64,000 nt of DNA, from NCBI GenBank assembly GCA_028554795.2, contig JAPYKE020000037.1, forward strand, positions 1,682,501 to 1,746,500, in the 5' to 3' direction. A model generated the notes under the pieces. It was not told the origin of the DNA, ran no database searches, and saw only the letters and a program-made list of their open reading frames with translations. The DNA is from Sinohyriopsis cumingii. Its lineage: Eukaryota > Mollusca > Bivalvia > Unionida > Unionidae. A program made the translations under genes and the position numbers. The stretch's first letter is position 1; every line of letters starts with the position of its first letter. Positions 32,493 through 45,853 of this stretch are shown in pieces.

Positions 32493-35289
32493 GTGGCAAT
32501 AAAAAAAGCAGCGAAGACAATTGTGTTGACCCCTTCTTTTATTTTGAGGCGAGAAGAAAGAAAGCATGGGTCAAATGAATGATGTCGACACATTCAGCAG
32601 AAGAAAATAGAAAGAGAAAAGACTGAAGTGAAACACACATCAAGAAAAAGAGAATATAATCGATGACTACTTCTGCTCCGATTCCTTGTCAGATACACGA
32701 AGTCTCTCAATCTAAAATACTACACAAACCTAAGAGTAGTGTGAGTCAGTGGTTTGCAGCAACAACAATAAGGATGCAATTTTATGCGGCATGTAATGCT
32801 ATAACTTATACAGATATCTACGGAAGAATTCCAATTCGTATGCTGGAACTAAAACCAAACTATAACATCTACGTCCTATTGGGTGAAATGTTTCCAGAAG
32901 GCAAGCGAATGTAGCACGAATCCATCACCAATAGTATGACGATTTAGCCGACATCACCCATTTAGCTTCATATAACGCGGGTTACAAAATAGTAGTTTTG
33001 TGTCATTGATATGTTTTAAATGTCAGCTTAGGCAATTCTTTAGATTGCTAAGATATTTTGAGAGATAGGTACGATAAATAACAAACATGCCGTTAAACAT
33101 TGCTGTATCCCCTTTCTTCAAAGTTAATCTTTTAATGAAATTCGAAAACAAAACCTTTTTTGGTGTATTGTGTAATTGTAGAAGCGATTGAAAAGTTGAC
33201 TGAAACCATGTGTGAACTATTACCTCAACATTTTGATTTAACTATTGACTGCTCTATCATACGTTAAAAAGTACTGACGGTAACAAATATAGCCACGCCA
33301 AACCTTTTTCTAGTTTCAGCAACCATCTTATGGAGCCTTCCTTATAATCTAGCCCTTTGACATCGAGTAGCTCATCGGAGACTGAAACTATAAATAACTA
33401 CTTTTATTTATCATTCCTCGTTACAGTTTATGGGTGTGTTCACCAGCAACAAATGCTTTACGGCTACCTTAAGTCACACAATTTGATCACAGAGCTCATT
33501 GGGAATTATTTTTGGCTGACCCAGTTTAGAAATGATGAATGGTCTGCAAGTGGACATTTCATTGCAGGACAGGTATTTGTTAAATTATATAGATATACTT
33601 CGCAGATTGAACCGAAGTAGTAAGTGCTGTATGAGATGACTAATGCTAACAAGTACAAGACTATACACTAACGAAGCTGGGTTTTACTTCGGTCTTTCGA
33701 AGTCTGGTTAAGCTCTGAGCAGAACGAATGAATGTTACAACCTTACCCGCTGACTGTCCATTCCGATACAGATTATAAGATCATATTCACTAAAATCAAT
33801 CTATTACAAACATTTGTTTACTGGCAACGTTAGCAATGCTGCTGTTAATGAAACTATGGATCGAAATCGTTTCGAGTTATAGCATTTGAAATTGTCAAAG
33901 TTAGAAGACATTTTAAACCTACATTTGTCGGGAAAACTTATTTGAGAAGAACAAGTAAATAAATAAGAAAAGGAAACTTAGGGAATTGAGAAATCCAAAT
34001 CTGAAGGTGTTGGTGTGATTGCGGTGGCATGTGTAATGCTGATGTGTCAACAGTCCTTTATTGGATCACAAAAATACAATCCAAGAATTAAGTCATTACT
34101 TGAAATTTCATTATCAAAGTAAGTGTCTATTTAAAAGAATGTTTTTTTTTTGTATTTCTAGAGAAAAATAGCTAGATTTAAATAATTTGGAGTAACTTAT
34201 AGCGCGATGAATAATGTTTCCAGTAACAAGTTTATATAGTCTTCTACCTGTCCTCAGGTCACAATTAGCATTTTCTTAGAAAACAAATAGCTAATGGAAA
34301 AAATCGTCTAGAACCATCTTAATGTTTATAAAATAAAATCTTAGTTATAATTAGAAGTCTGTTACTAAATTTATCAAATAAAGTGTGTAGTAGACAACAG
34401 GTAGACCAAGCAATTCATGGGGATTTCCAAAATTCAAGACTCAGATTGAGATAAACATGTTTTCGACAAAACTTACATCAATAATTGATCTTAGGTCCAA
34501 AATGAACTTGATTTTGGAGAAGGTTAAGTCCAACATACAATGTCATATTATCAATAGCATATAATGAAATATTAAAAAATAAATAAAAACAACTAAATAA
34601 CAAACAATATAACTGTATTTCGTAGATGAATTTGTCACGAGTATGCTAATTGCGGTGCATGTTGTCTTCTAAACAGTGTCATCAGAGGGCATATGTGGCT
34701 TTCTAATGGTTATAGTGTGCACACGTGCACATGTGAAAAAGGTTTGCTTTTGGATAAATGCATTTAGTTAATGTAACAGCTTATATTATATTTATAGTAG
34801 ATCCAAAACTAGGTATACAAATAATTCAATTGCATGGCCTTAGTGTATTTTGTTTCTTTATTACCAACTGAAAGGCTGAGGAGAATATGTTCACGCTCTA
34901 AGTTGGTGTCTTTGCCCTATCGTATAGTACTTTATTAAGACAATACTAGTCATGTTTTCTATTTTAAGTACTAGAATGTTCAAATAATTTACAAGTAGTT
35001 ACATTAGGCGATCGAGGGACAGTGGAATTTCCATTTGTTGAAAGTGAGAATGGCAACTGAGGCTCATACGGGAAATCCAATGGTAAATTGGTCCATAGGT
35101 TTAATACCGGAATGGCACCTGAGGGTCAAAAGGTTTTATAAGGTTGAAAATGTGTATGGTGTCAAATGGCAACAATGTTACAAGTGGCTGACCTTAATCG
35201 GGAGGGAACTTAGTAACAGTTTTCGAGTTGACTTATACGCGCTAATCTTGGTAGGAATGGAAAATGATATGTTTCATGTTCACAGTCAG
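32493..35289. other. Host DNA, no supported gene
   Basis: Several open stretches of 80-120 codons exist (for example 32663-32914 and 35035-35403 plus) but none has a recognisable domain or sister copy. 34310-34575 is the second copy of the 280 bp repeat. Confidence 0.4.
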
Positions 35290-36030
35290 GGATTTAGAGG
35301 GTTAAATGCAGAGACTTTGAAAGGAACGACTCTTAGTAACTACACGGCTATGTCTCCCACCACGTTGCACTTTACCACATTGGAGAACACAAAAATCATG
35401 TAGAAATCCAGAGCGTACCGAAAATACTTGTGAAATATATTGTTGTTGTTGACATCTACATAATTCGGGGCCATTTTTATGTGTCCACCCATCAAACACA
35501 ATAAGAGAAACAGTAATGGTCAACGTTGTGGCATCCGAAAATTCATATGAAGACCACACGCTATTTTATGGTGCTCGGTCAGCACACTGTGTTTACATTT
35601 GTCCAGGGCTTTGCCAAGCTGTACTTCGACAATAATTGCAATCGTTTCCACCAGATGTTTAGAGCTAAAATAATAATCTGCAGATATTCCCGTGGTAAAG
35701 ATGCAAAATTGAGGATTGTCTTGCGCTCGTGTTTCGGATTATTAAAAAACACAGCATCGTCTCCATCCAAATCTTGTTGCACTTGTTCGTTCAGGATTTC
35801 GACGGTAAACTACTTTTTATTTCCACTTACATTCTGACTTCTGTGGAATTAACGATTTCTACCAAAGTGAGTTTCCAATGAGCTTCTTGATTCAATTGGA
35901 TGGCCTGAGGTAATTTGTCCGTGAAACAACCCAGTGTGTTGCTGGGAAACGGATACAGGGACCTGTACGAGGTAAAGTTGAGTAAAATTGGTTATTCCTA
36001 ATTCTAGGGTTTTGCTTTCCTATGAGTAAC
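35290..36030 (-). pseudogene. Decayed canonical Polinton structural protein
   Basis: Read on the minus strand in shifting frames, the start shows FYSTLP, then NTLGCFTDKLPQAIQLN followed by a Trp-Lys-Leu..LVEI stretch. Further on comes SNVVKCNVVGDIAV with LLRVVPF. This is the pattern of the widespread Polinton protein that begins FYxTLPSxxS...FPxNTxxxFxTxLPxxIxL and later has a VxxxxVGDxxAPLLRVVP segment. Multiple stops and frame changes; no function remains. It marks a second, different Polinton between E1 and E2. Confidence 0.6.
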
Positions 36031-36689
36031 TCGAGGTCAAATAAGGTCCAAAAGAGGACTATTGATGTTGTTTTGGGGATGAATGGCGTTGGCTGCAAGG
36101 GTCAAGTTGTTATTGGAATATTGCACGGAAGGATTACTTAGAACTGTACAATGGTATACAATTGTTTGTATCCTTGTTGCAAACTATTATTAGTGAAGGC
36201 GGCACCGATGATATAATACACCCACAGTGGTTTCGTGTGTAGATCTTGAAGATATGAACACTAGACGAAGCGGTCTCTGCTGCTGCTACTTTCTTGAAAG
36301 GAATGAAGGTTACTTCTTTTTTTTAGTCGATGACTTTCGAAGAAGTGAGATATCTTTTTTAAAACACTTTCACTTCTTTTCTTAGCTTTTGCCTACCTTA
36401 TCGGTTCTTCGATAGAGATGTTTTCTATATCGTACATGTCATCTTCATTTTGGTCTCAAGTGTTAACTCGGCAAGTTGAAAGTTGCGCTTAACACTTCTC
36501 CGTTCATGTTTTCCAATTATAGACGGAAGGATAACTTCCACATACTCTTCAAGTGACACGAAACGATTTGGTGGTCCAAGCTTTGTCGAGAGTGAGTTTA
36601 GTTTTTCCAATGCGCATCCAATTGTATGTAGTTAAAACTCCACGTTTCTTGGAGATAGATTTGGACGTTCGAAATGCTGGCTTTAGTTT

Positions 36690-36960
36690 TGCGATGTCCG
36701 GTGGTGAAAAAAATTCTCATTTCTTCAATTCTTTTTGGACAGTATGTTTCAGAAATTAGTGCTTTTGTCTATTTGCCCTAGGAAAGGGTCACGACCTTTT
36801 TGTTTCAACACCAGATTTAAAGCTCGCACTAATTCAAAGTTCATTTTGTAAGTCAAAGGTACGACCCAGGCACATTTTGAAAAGACTTCGATGGCACAAA
36901 ACAAGTCATTGTAGCCGCGATTATATGTAGTTAAATGAGAGACAAATACTTAATCGGCTT
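36690..36960 (-). pseudogene. Decayed rve integrase fragment, canonical Polinton type
   Basis: The minus strand reads YNRGYNDLFCAIEVFSKCAWVV then PLTYKMNFELVRALNLVLKQ and KGRDPFLGQIDKS, the pattern of the integrase core around its first Asp (here Glu in IEVFSK) and second Asp region. Not like the E1 integrase (HQADILFLPHD type). Frames shift repeatedly downstream. Confidence 0.55.
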
Positions 36961-37256
36961 GCCATTGTTTCTAAAGAGACAAAGACGACGATAATGAATG
37001 GCATCGCTTCCAATAGTAGCTCAATAAGGTACACGCACACCATCACTTTGATGGTAGTAGTAGTAATAGTACAAGTAGTTGTAGTAGTAGTGGAGAGGTG
37101 TCCATGTTGTGCGGAATCGATGATGTCGCATGGTACATCATCTCTTGCAAGCTCAAGACACAACATCGCACTCGAGTTCATCACTGAACTTGACCATCTC
37201 GTTCGCTTGTGACTGCGTGAAATGATTCATCATTTACTAGCTCTACGTTTCTCTTA

Positions 37257-38182
37257 TTAATGAAGTGCCGGTCTTTTGGAAGTCTTCCCATTTATATACT
37301 GGCCGATATCAATTTTTCCGTACGGTAAAGTGAAGTGATTTGGAAGTCGCACTAGTTTTTGGTAGACGATCCTGATACATTTTTCCAAACGGCGATTGAT
37401 GATTTCCTGAGTAGGTAACCGTAATATTTTGTGCGGTTCGTTGGCAGTCACTCTAATGGGCTGATCCTCTTTAGACTGCAAAGCGTCTTTCAACAAACCA
37501 AAAAATGACAAGTTAACCTGTTCCATGGTTCAGAGTCATTCCTGTGCTATTGGTGTGCAATTTTCCTAGTTTGTCTCAGTAATTTTAGGGCTGTAGCTGG
37601 CTAAACCAAGAACCGCGTTTTCGGGTACTCGTCTGTCCGATGCCTTAAACCGGCTCCTTCGACTACGGGCATTCGATACTTTTAGCTGAATAGTATTTTT
37701 AGAAGAAATTGTCCATTGTATCCTAAGGAAATGTGTACAATCACCGTGATAAAACGATGTCAGTCTTCGTAACGTTCAATGTACTCTTGGCTCCATGTGT
37801 TGTCGATATGGTCTAAGATCATTGGGAGTTAGGTCCTCGAAAGATGTCTTCACGTCATCATGGAATCTTGCTGAAGTGTGGGGGCACTGAAATAAAAGAT
37901 CTCCTAGATACACGTTTTGCACGCTAAAAGGGCTACGCAGAAATTTTCTTTTGTTAACCGCTTTAATAAAAAGAGAATGAGTACTAAAAGGACTACCATT
38001 GTGATCAACATGTACTGACTGATCCATACCAGGAGCAAAAGTGACCTCATAAAAAGCCTGACCAGGAAACGTGTCAGCAAAAGAAATAATGTCTTGTTCA
38101 CAATCATTCTCAATAGCTTTCGCTGCATTAGTTCTAGCAACCGCCCAAGCTGGGTAAAAACGGGGATCTCCAGTTCTGTCAT
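37257..38182 (-). pseudogene. Unassigned open stretches upstream of the decayed integrase
   Basis: Minus-strand readings 38182-37776 (GDPRFYPAWAVARTNAAKAI, FADTFPGQAFYEVTFAPG) and 37526-37257 (EIINRRLEKCIRIVYQKL) have protein-like composition with a frame change near 38030. They may belong to the same dead Polinton. No family recognised. Confidence 0.3.
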
Positions 38183-39840
38183 TTCCTAGTAGTAAATAAA
38201 TTCCCTAGCTGGGAAGATAAGTCACTGTTCCGATTGTGACGGGTCCTGAGACTATATCGGATGATACATTTACACAATGGAGAGCAACATTAACAAAAGC
38301 ACTAAACTTCCTGAATAGACCATTTTCACTAGAAAAATGGCAAATTACATGATAAAAGACTCTGAGAAGCTCCTGTGTAGATTACAATTTGAATAAGGAT
38401 AGGATTGGCAAATCACTCATGAGTGATATAGAACTTTTCGATATGAATGGTTCATAATCCTTCACAATAAAATCATAATTGGAGTTTGTCCCAAAAAATA
38501 TATTCTTTCCATTTAATAACTGTGATTTTGATCTCTTAGAAAAAAGAGCGTTTGGAATAGCTCTGTCTTGATTCTGTGCTTATTTTTTTCAATCTGGTGC
38601 GATCCGAATAAACATGCACTTTCTTCTCGCACTTGATGCATGTAGGAAAAGATGAGTTATTTTGATCATCCTAATAAAACACTCTATTCCAGAAGTGATG
38701 CCAGATTGAGATTTGAAAGTGTCTGTATGAGACTGACATTTTTATCAAACACCTGCTTAGTGGAAGGCTTACTGACAGAAGAAACTTTGTGAGTCAAAAA
38801 TACTCGTCATGAGTAGCAATTTCTAAAGTTTCGACCGTTAACATCAATGTGGATGAATGTCTTGCACGCTTCGATTAATACGAATTATCTGAGTTCATCG
38901 TAGTCTTGATGAAACCTCTGCGAGTTTTATCTAAGATAAGTAGGGTTTTCTATCTGTACGTAAACAGATAGAGCCAAAATGAGAAAAAGTTTTTAAAATG
39001 GTAACAGCATACAATCACCATCAGCTTCACAGGATCAAACCTTTACACTGAGAAACGGAAACCAACTGAAGATGTTCTCTTTTGCTTGTGTCTCTTAGAG
39101 AAGTGTTGGCAGATGATCACAGTACAAATTGTTAAGAGAATATGTTGATCCTGACCAATTATGATATACCTCCACAAGCCTGAATAAGCAATCAAGTAAT
39201 ATAGTTTCTCGGATGTTTTTACATTCAATCTACACCTAAATAGACTTCCATCACATTTTAGAATTACTGCCTACAATTATACGGTACAATTTTAAGAGAT
39301 GATGTCTCTAAAATTAGATGTCTTCTTAGTAGAGTCAATATTGGAAAAATCGAAACGACAATGCCAAATTAAAGATCAGACTCGTTTGATAGTGCCCAAG
39401 TGTGGATCGTATTTAGTACGCTTGATCAACTTTACTTATATCTTGGAAGGAATTCAAAAACATCCAACAATTGAACGTTGAATTTGACATGAGTGAGTGA
39501 AACATATTCTCCTTTTATGACGCTGCTCCGAGTGGCAGCAGCGGAAAACACAAATGAATATCAGCGGATTAAATTTCCCAGTAATGAAGCATCATGCAAA
39601 GTAAAAGCCACAAAGATATGATGTGTTTAACTAGTCCCATTGTGATGGCTCAATAACTACACTACAGGAAAAAAGAAACAATCATGATAAAAGGATATAA
39701 TGATCCTGATCCGGTATGATCTATCTCCACAGGCATACCTTCCATACGTTATAAAATCTGAGAAACTCTAGCAACGAAGAGAAGCATGATCCTATTTGGA
39801 TCCATTCAGCCTGTCGAGAAGTTCCTGGACTGTAAAATCT
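38183..39840. other. Host DNA, nothing recognised
   Basis: No supported coding sequence or repeat. Confidence 0.4.
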
Positions 39841-39844
39841 TCAA

Positions 39845-40140
39845 TATGTGCTGGATTCCCGTTACACATTGAATGTGTACCATCAAGTCGTTCGTGGAGA
39901 TCTCATAATTCGAGAAACTAATTTTCCTGTTATAAAATGCATCCAAGATTATTTTAACCGAAATCGGGTCGATGCTAGAGTGTGCGGAGTTCATGAAATG
40001 CAAATGATCGCTTTTTGTTATGCATTGAAAGCGTACCATCAAGTCGTTCTTGATCGATGACCTAATTTTCCAGATGGAAATACTTTTATATTTATTTTCA
40101 CGAAATCATGTCGATGCTAGTAGGAAATCATCTCTCGGAT
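39845..40140. repeat. Imperfect tandem duplication
   Basis: Two ~120-150 bp halves (from ~39868 and from ~40024) share CATTGAA..GTACCATCAAGTCGTTC, CTAATTTTCC and GTCGATGCTAG. Confidence 0.5.
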
Positions 40141-40169
40141 CCAGCTATTATTTGACAAATTTGTCCATG

Positions 40170-43050
40170 CATTTAAGAATCTGGAGCCCCACATCTATTG
40201 GGGACCAAAATATCATGGGTCCCAACCATGCATTCCTGAAGAACTCCATAGAATTCAATGCACTACCTGCAAGTCAACATTCGCCAGTTCAACATGTTAC
40301 GAGTTGTATCGCATGAAACAGTTCGTGCGATTTATCTAAATTTTGTTCCACTTCTGGTGTCCTGTTTGTATCAATAACAAGTAACATATTTGTTCACTTA
40401 AGGAACGACACAGATTTTGCGACCAAGTCGTCAAGCTGGATAAGCACTTTTACATTCAAAGATATGACAATGAATCTGAAGAATTATTGAATGAAGACCA
40501 TTCATGAATTTCATGGGTTTTGTTGCTTTAAATGTTTTCAAGTGATGCATGTGCGGCCCATCGAGGTTGCAGCGAATTTTATCAAGAACTGTTTGTTATC
40601 ACTATTAGAATTTGTAGTGTGATTCCATGGGTATATGAAAATATATGTCGTATCGCTCATACACTTTTTGAATTGCCCGAGTAAAGACTCCACCGACTAT
40701 ACTTGGAGAGAAGAGGAGGTGCATCGATACGAGAGCTAAATATGCAACAGTCGTTGCTCACAATTTCTCGAAATACGACGAATATTACTCGAACAAGGAT
40801 ATTTGATATTTTGTTGTTAATAACATCATTATTATTTTTGGAATATTATTCAGAACAAGAAACCAAATATTCAGCAGTCTCAAAGAACAGATTCAAACTC
40901 TCTTACATCAAGTATACAAAATACACAATAAACATTCAGTTTGGCTATGTCTTTAAGTATAATCTCAACCTTTTTAGTACAGAAGTTGTGTTTCCGCATT
41001 TCACTGAAGTCCCAGGCTACGACCCACATATTATAAGAGTAGAACTAAAAAGACGATTTATACGCTTTTTCTCAGAGGATAAGGTCCATTATGCAGACCA
41101 TTTTTATCTTTAGGTAGATAGGCTAAAATATTGTCGATGTGATGTGAGCATTATATGACGTAGTTGTGCAAGATTAGATCAATTATTTCAAGTTCACGTA
41201 GGTATTGATCAATTAAAGGGGCAGCGTACCATTGTGAAAGTGTGTGTATTTTTGTACCAAAAGAAGTTCAACTCTGAGAAAAAAGCCGTCATACCACCTC
41301 TATCTTATCTGTTTGACTGCAGTCAATATTCAGTCAAATTATGTTTTTGTTACATCAATTAAAACTGAAGACAAGTGGACATAATATGCTTTAAACATTT
41401 GTGAAAAACAGACTTGATCTTTTTCCGTGGATGGATCGGATTTACAAGACTATTAGATAGTGGACAAATTTCGCAGATGCTTATTTCATCTATACCCGAT
41501 TGCTTTCCTCAAAGAGTGTGATGCGATGTGATTTTGATTTTTAACGTAGCTTTAACAATTTTTCAGTCATATCGCCACGATATCTGCAATGTGGACGTTT
41601 ACAGTGATGTCTAGCACTGGGTCATCATACCGCAGACATGTAGGATGATGTCCCGATAAGTCACATTAACCTCCTAATGCTGAACGCCAAGCGAGGCAGC
41701 TGTTAGTAACATTTTTGTAAGTCTTTGGTATGACTCGGCCGGGGATCAAACCCACGACCTCCCGCATCCGAGGCGGACGCATCTACCACTAGGCCACCGG
41801 AACGGTTTTCCTCAAAGAGACCTTACAAATCATTTCACATCGTCGAACATTGAAGAGTGTTTGACAAAACTTACTAATGCCACCAGAGTTTAGATGGTCA
41901 AGGATACCAAATTGTGGACATAGGTGAAATGACTTCAATGTACATATGAAAACAGATCCTGAATTTCGAATCATCATCAAGGCTTACGATGTTGAGGATA
42001 TAAATTACTTCAATCCAACTTGTTTAGAGGACAATCCAATGCTACACGCTTGCTGCACGAAGTTTACGAATTTCAATAGAACAGCTCAAATACATTGATG
42101 TGTGCTCATTTGATCATTAGATGTGTAAATATGCTCGAGTCTCTACCAGTCACCCTGAAATATTGGCAGAACACATCCTAAGTTTTGATCGAATGTCAAG
42201 TTCTTCACCGACGAACTTCCACCATCTTATCTTACCTTATCACTGAAACATATCAAGTATGGTTCCTTAATGTCCTACGTGTCCTGAAACGTGTAATCAA
42301 GACCAGCCTTGATGCCATATCACAAAGAAGGAAGCTTTAAATGAGTTGAATTATTATATCCTCTTGATCGCGGATACAGATTTGTACAAGTGTAAGAAAG
42401 TTGACGCTTTCCTACCAAAGAACAATACTAACAGGACAAAGACTCGATTCAGGTTGCGTCGACAACTTTCTCAAACTGATAAAAGAAGCTATTGGTTAGC
42501 CTTCTTGGTTTAACCTTGAAGAAGATAAATGTGCTTTCCAGCAACGGTACTAACACGGGCACCTGCATGCGAAAACCTCAATCATCTAACCTTCCTTTGT
42601 TCCTCCGCCTTTATCGACGATGCCAAGCAAACCTGATTTAGGACCAGTGTTTCACAATTTCATGCAACAATGTAGAAAAAGCTTTAAAGAAACTTCTACT
42701 CCGCTAACGTCTTCTTCTCTTCATCAAGCTACTATTGATGCCGGTAAAAAACTGATATGTAGTAAGTCTAAAGTACAAGACAGAACAGGCATGTTGCAAG
42801 CTTTTCTGAATTTGTCCAAGAGCAACTAGCACCAATTATTACGTTCAAGACACTTCTCCGTCGCCTGTTGACCTTCTAAAACAGAAAACAAAGGTAGCTC
42901 TGCTTTTTTAACTAAATATTTGAATGTAGCGTCAGTACATAACAAATCCGAAGCCCGAAGAGAAAGTAAATCGTTCAGAAAGCACCTAAAAGGTAGTGAT
43001 TTGTATTTAAAGGAACGGTCCTTTTAATCAAAATACAGATTCAGGGACTG
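40170..43050. repeat. Long dispersed repeat family, copy 2
   Basis: Collinear with blocks of 26930-31820. It is shorter because insertions present in copy 1 are absent, and it is itself interrupted by a SINE at 41517-41806. One open frame (42620-42829, 69 codons, FHNFMQQCRKSFKE...RTGMLQAFLNLSK) has a broken counterpart near 31255-31450, suggesting a former coding segment. Confidence 0.55.
41517..41806 (-). mobile_element. tRNA-derived SINE, copy 3 (full length, with target duplication)
   Basis: Flanked by a perfect 13 bp duplication, TTTCCTCAAAGAG, at 41504-41516 and 41807-41819. On the minus strand the head has GGCCTAGTGGTAGATGCG (A box) and GTGGGTTTGATCCC (B box); the body matches copy 1 and the tail lies at the left. 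Confidence 0.82.
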
Positions 43051-43073
43051 GGACGTCATCATCACGTCCATTG

Positions 43074-43075
<2 letters not shown>

Positions 43076-43161
<86 letters not shown>
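43076..43161. repeat. (TA)n microsatellite
   Basis: Uninterrupted TA dinucleotides for about 85 bp. Confidence 0.95.
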
Positions 43162-43164
<3 letters not shown>

Positions 43165-44451
43165 CATATTTAAGTTTGAATAGAAAGAGGAAGCGATTCA
43201 AATGGAGATGTATAATGTGATGTACACAGAGCACATTAAGCCAACTCGCAACCAGATAGAATTTATTGCGGAATACTCAAAAATATTTACCTGGGGTTTG
43301 GATTGATGACAACGTTATTCTTCAAAAAAGATACGCCTTACCCCTACCCAATTCTAGAGACCATGTACTATCTAATATCACGCTCCTCATATAGCAATAA
43401 TTACTGTCGTTATATTCAGAACTCATACAGCAGCAAGGGGTCTGATTGAAATAAATCACAGAGGCTGAAATTCCTTATGCACATGGGATTAACAGTATAG
43501 TGGTCTTCGAAAAAATGTATCGGAGGCTCTAAGGAACATAGTAGGTGGCACTGACATGACACTCACATCTTTATCTCTTGACACAGATATGGTAAGCATC
43601 TATATTCTGTCAGCCATCATTGCGACCCCGATTGTCTTTTTCATTGATATCGCACCATAAGCTGGTGTCCATAGTTTTATAGTGTTTTGTTTTAATCTTG
43701 TTCGATGCGACGGCTTTCATTGATTTTATTCACTCAGACGAAAACACGGTGTATATCCTGAATTGTCAGGTCTTTGATTTGTGCACATACACATAACAAT
43801 ATTGTTTTAAACATTCAAGTGACCTCAGTTTGCTTAGGCATATCTTTTTCTGTAGTATTCTTTGTTAGGAATCTGCATAAGTTGAACGTCGACATTAAAT
43901 ACCAAATAATATAAAAACTTTAACAGGTAAAAGCACGAACTTAAGTCTCCATGGAAATGTCCTTTTTTTAAAACGACACAAACTGAGCCGCAAGAAAAAA
44001 GTAACATTATAATACATCAAAATGTGGCAAAAGATGTTGTTAGAAGTCTTTAGCGTCCAACATGCAAAAAGAACAAGTACATATTCGTTTTTCTGCGTAT
44101 ATTGATCAAACTTGACATTTGTCTTATTAGTTGTATTATTCTAAATATTTTTCAATAGATTGTTATGACAAGGCGCCCAAACAAATTCATCACTTATCAT
44201 GACGGACCGCACCTAAAGCTTCTATGTCTGGCTACATGAGCATTTACCTTGCCGGCATGCTGTACACGTTTCCTCAGGAAGCCGTAGGGTTCGCAATTTA
44301 CATCAATCGAGAACACTCGAGGCTTAGATATGGAGTTAAAGTATATGCTAGGGATAAGATCACCCCCTATGAATGGTCTGCCCTTAAATAATTGTCAGAT
44401 TTGAATCACTCAGTTGATCAAAGAGTTTCCGAATGGTTCCAAATGATCTTT
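43162..44451. other. Host DNA, nothing recognised
   Basis: No supported gene or repeat. Confidence 0.45.
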
Positions 44452-44823
44452 CTATGTATCGTTGTAGATGCTGACGTCACCGTCACAGTTTCCTGACCCG
44501 ATGTTCCTTATTCTCTGGAAGGTTGACGGAAAATTGTTCATACCATAGACCATCTGGAGTTGCAAATGTCGAAATTTCCTTTCTTTCTGTGAGTTGAATT
44601 TGCCAGAATCTTTAAAATGGTCCAACTGGGTTACATATTTTGCATTTCCAGTTTTGTGAATGGAGTAATCCATTCTTGGCATTTGGAATGAATGTATTTT
44701 CGTGAGACTGCTGATTCGTCGGTAGTCAGTACACATGCAGAATGTACTATCTGGTTTAGGCACAAAAACATACGGTGTGCTCCAGGTACTTTTAGTTGCT
44801 TCTCTGAAACCATTCTGCAGCAA
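44452..44823 (-). pseudogene. Ty3/gypsy reverse transcriptase fragment
   Basis: 123 open codons: STWSTPYVFVPKPDSTFCMC and TDYRRISSLTKIHSFQMPR followed by GNAKYVTQLDHFKDS, the N-terminal RT domains of Ty3/gypsy elements with the conserved VPKPD, DYR and LD landmarks. The downstream YxDD region is not seen and the frame decays after FPSTFQRI. It lies 3' (on the minus strand) of a matching integrase fragment. Confidence 0.8.
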
Positions 44824-45169
44824 ATACTGAATTTATTTTCTTAAACTTTCTAGTTTGAGTGGTTTCATCCTGTAAGGATGTTACAACCGTAGAATCTACA
44901 ATTCAAAGTCGCCATAGGTTTTATTTATTCGTTAAGGAACATCTGGGAACAAATATACATATTCAGTCTTTTCTTCTAGTTGTAGGTATGACAATTTCTG
45001 GTAATGATTTATTAATATTTCTGAATTCCGTAGTCTGGTTGTAACATAGTCAATACAGTCCAGAGATCTCTAGCAAAATAAATCTTTCTACATATTTATA
45101 TGAAATGAATGTTACAGTGGCAACCTCCCATGAGTATTAGTGATGCAATTTGTGTCATTCATTTGCATT

Positions 45170-45720
45170 TCAATTGTATAACGTAATCCTCTCATGCAGA
45201 TTTTGAGACATGGCCAAGTGATACAGAACTCTATCACCAGGCTCACAACTCCTTTCCTTTGTAGTTCTGTCATACTTTAATTTAATTTTTGAATGAGTAA
45301 AATGAGGATTAGTTATTACTACTTCACACGCATTTGATAAATTAGATTTGAAGTAAGCGACATAGTCAAGAAGATCAATCCTGCATCTTCGTTTCAAGGG
45401 ATTATCTCCATTAATAAATCAAAAACCATATTAAAAGGGCTACTACCTTACAATCTCGAAATGATTCCGTAAAAGCAAACAACATCAAATAAACCTTCAT
45501 CCAAATCTTTCCCTGTGTCAGTATAATATGACCCAATCATATTCTTCAAAGTTTGATGAAATCTTTTTAAAGCGTCGTTAATCTCAAAGGAAAATGATAA
45601 GCAGTGGATTTAAACAGTTGGATGCCTATTTCAATTATAATTTGTTCGAAAATTCCGGACATAAAATATGACCCTTGATTAAACTGGATAGATTTAGGAA
45701 AGCCGAAAGGCGTAAAAATA
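45170..45720 (-). pseudogene. Ty3/gypsy integrase fragment
   Basis: In several frames on the minus strand: FPKSIQFNQGSYFMSGIFEQ (second catalytic region, expected Asp replaced by Asn), STAYHF, RFHQTLKNMIGSYYTDTGKD, LLDYVAYFKSNLSNACE, then the C-terminal KLKYDRTTKERSCEPGDRVL. Broken by stops and frame changes. Upstream of the RT on the same strand. Confidence 0.75.
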
Positions 45721-45760
45721 AATCTCTTCTTTTTCTCTTTACATCTTCAGTACATGTTTC

Positions 45761-45775
45761 CCCCCCCCCCCCCCA
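45761..45775. repeat. Poly-C tract
   Basis: About 15 consecutive C residues, possibly a sequencing-sensitive homopolymer. Confidence 0.8.
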
Positions 45776-45853
45776 CTCTCTCCCTGTATTTCCTCTTTCT
45801 GCAATTTTTAACCTTTCCTGAGAAGGATTTAAAATAAATTGTTTGGATAACAT

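Noticed and set aside
35035..35403. 122-codon plus-strand open frame as a gene
   Set aside because: It overlaps, on the other strand, the end of the decayed Polinton protein and has no recognisable domain.
40703..41113. 136-codon plus-strand open frame as a host gene
   Set aside because: It lies in repeat copy 2, its counterpart in copy 1 (~28900-29110) is full of stops, and no domain is seen.
43028..43234. 68-codon minus-strand frame across the TA repeat
   Set aside because: A dinucleotide repeat read as Ile-Tyr codons, not a gene.
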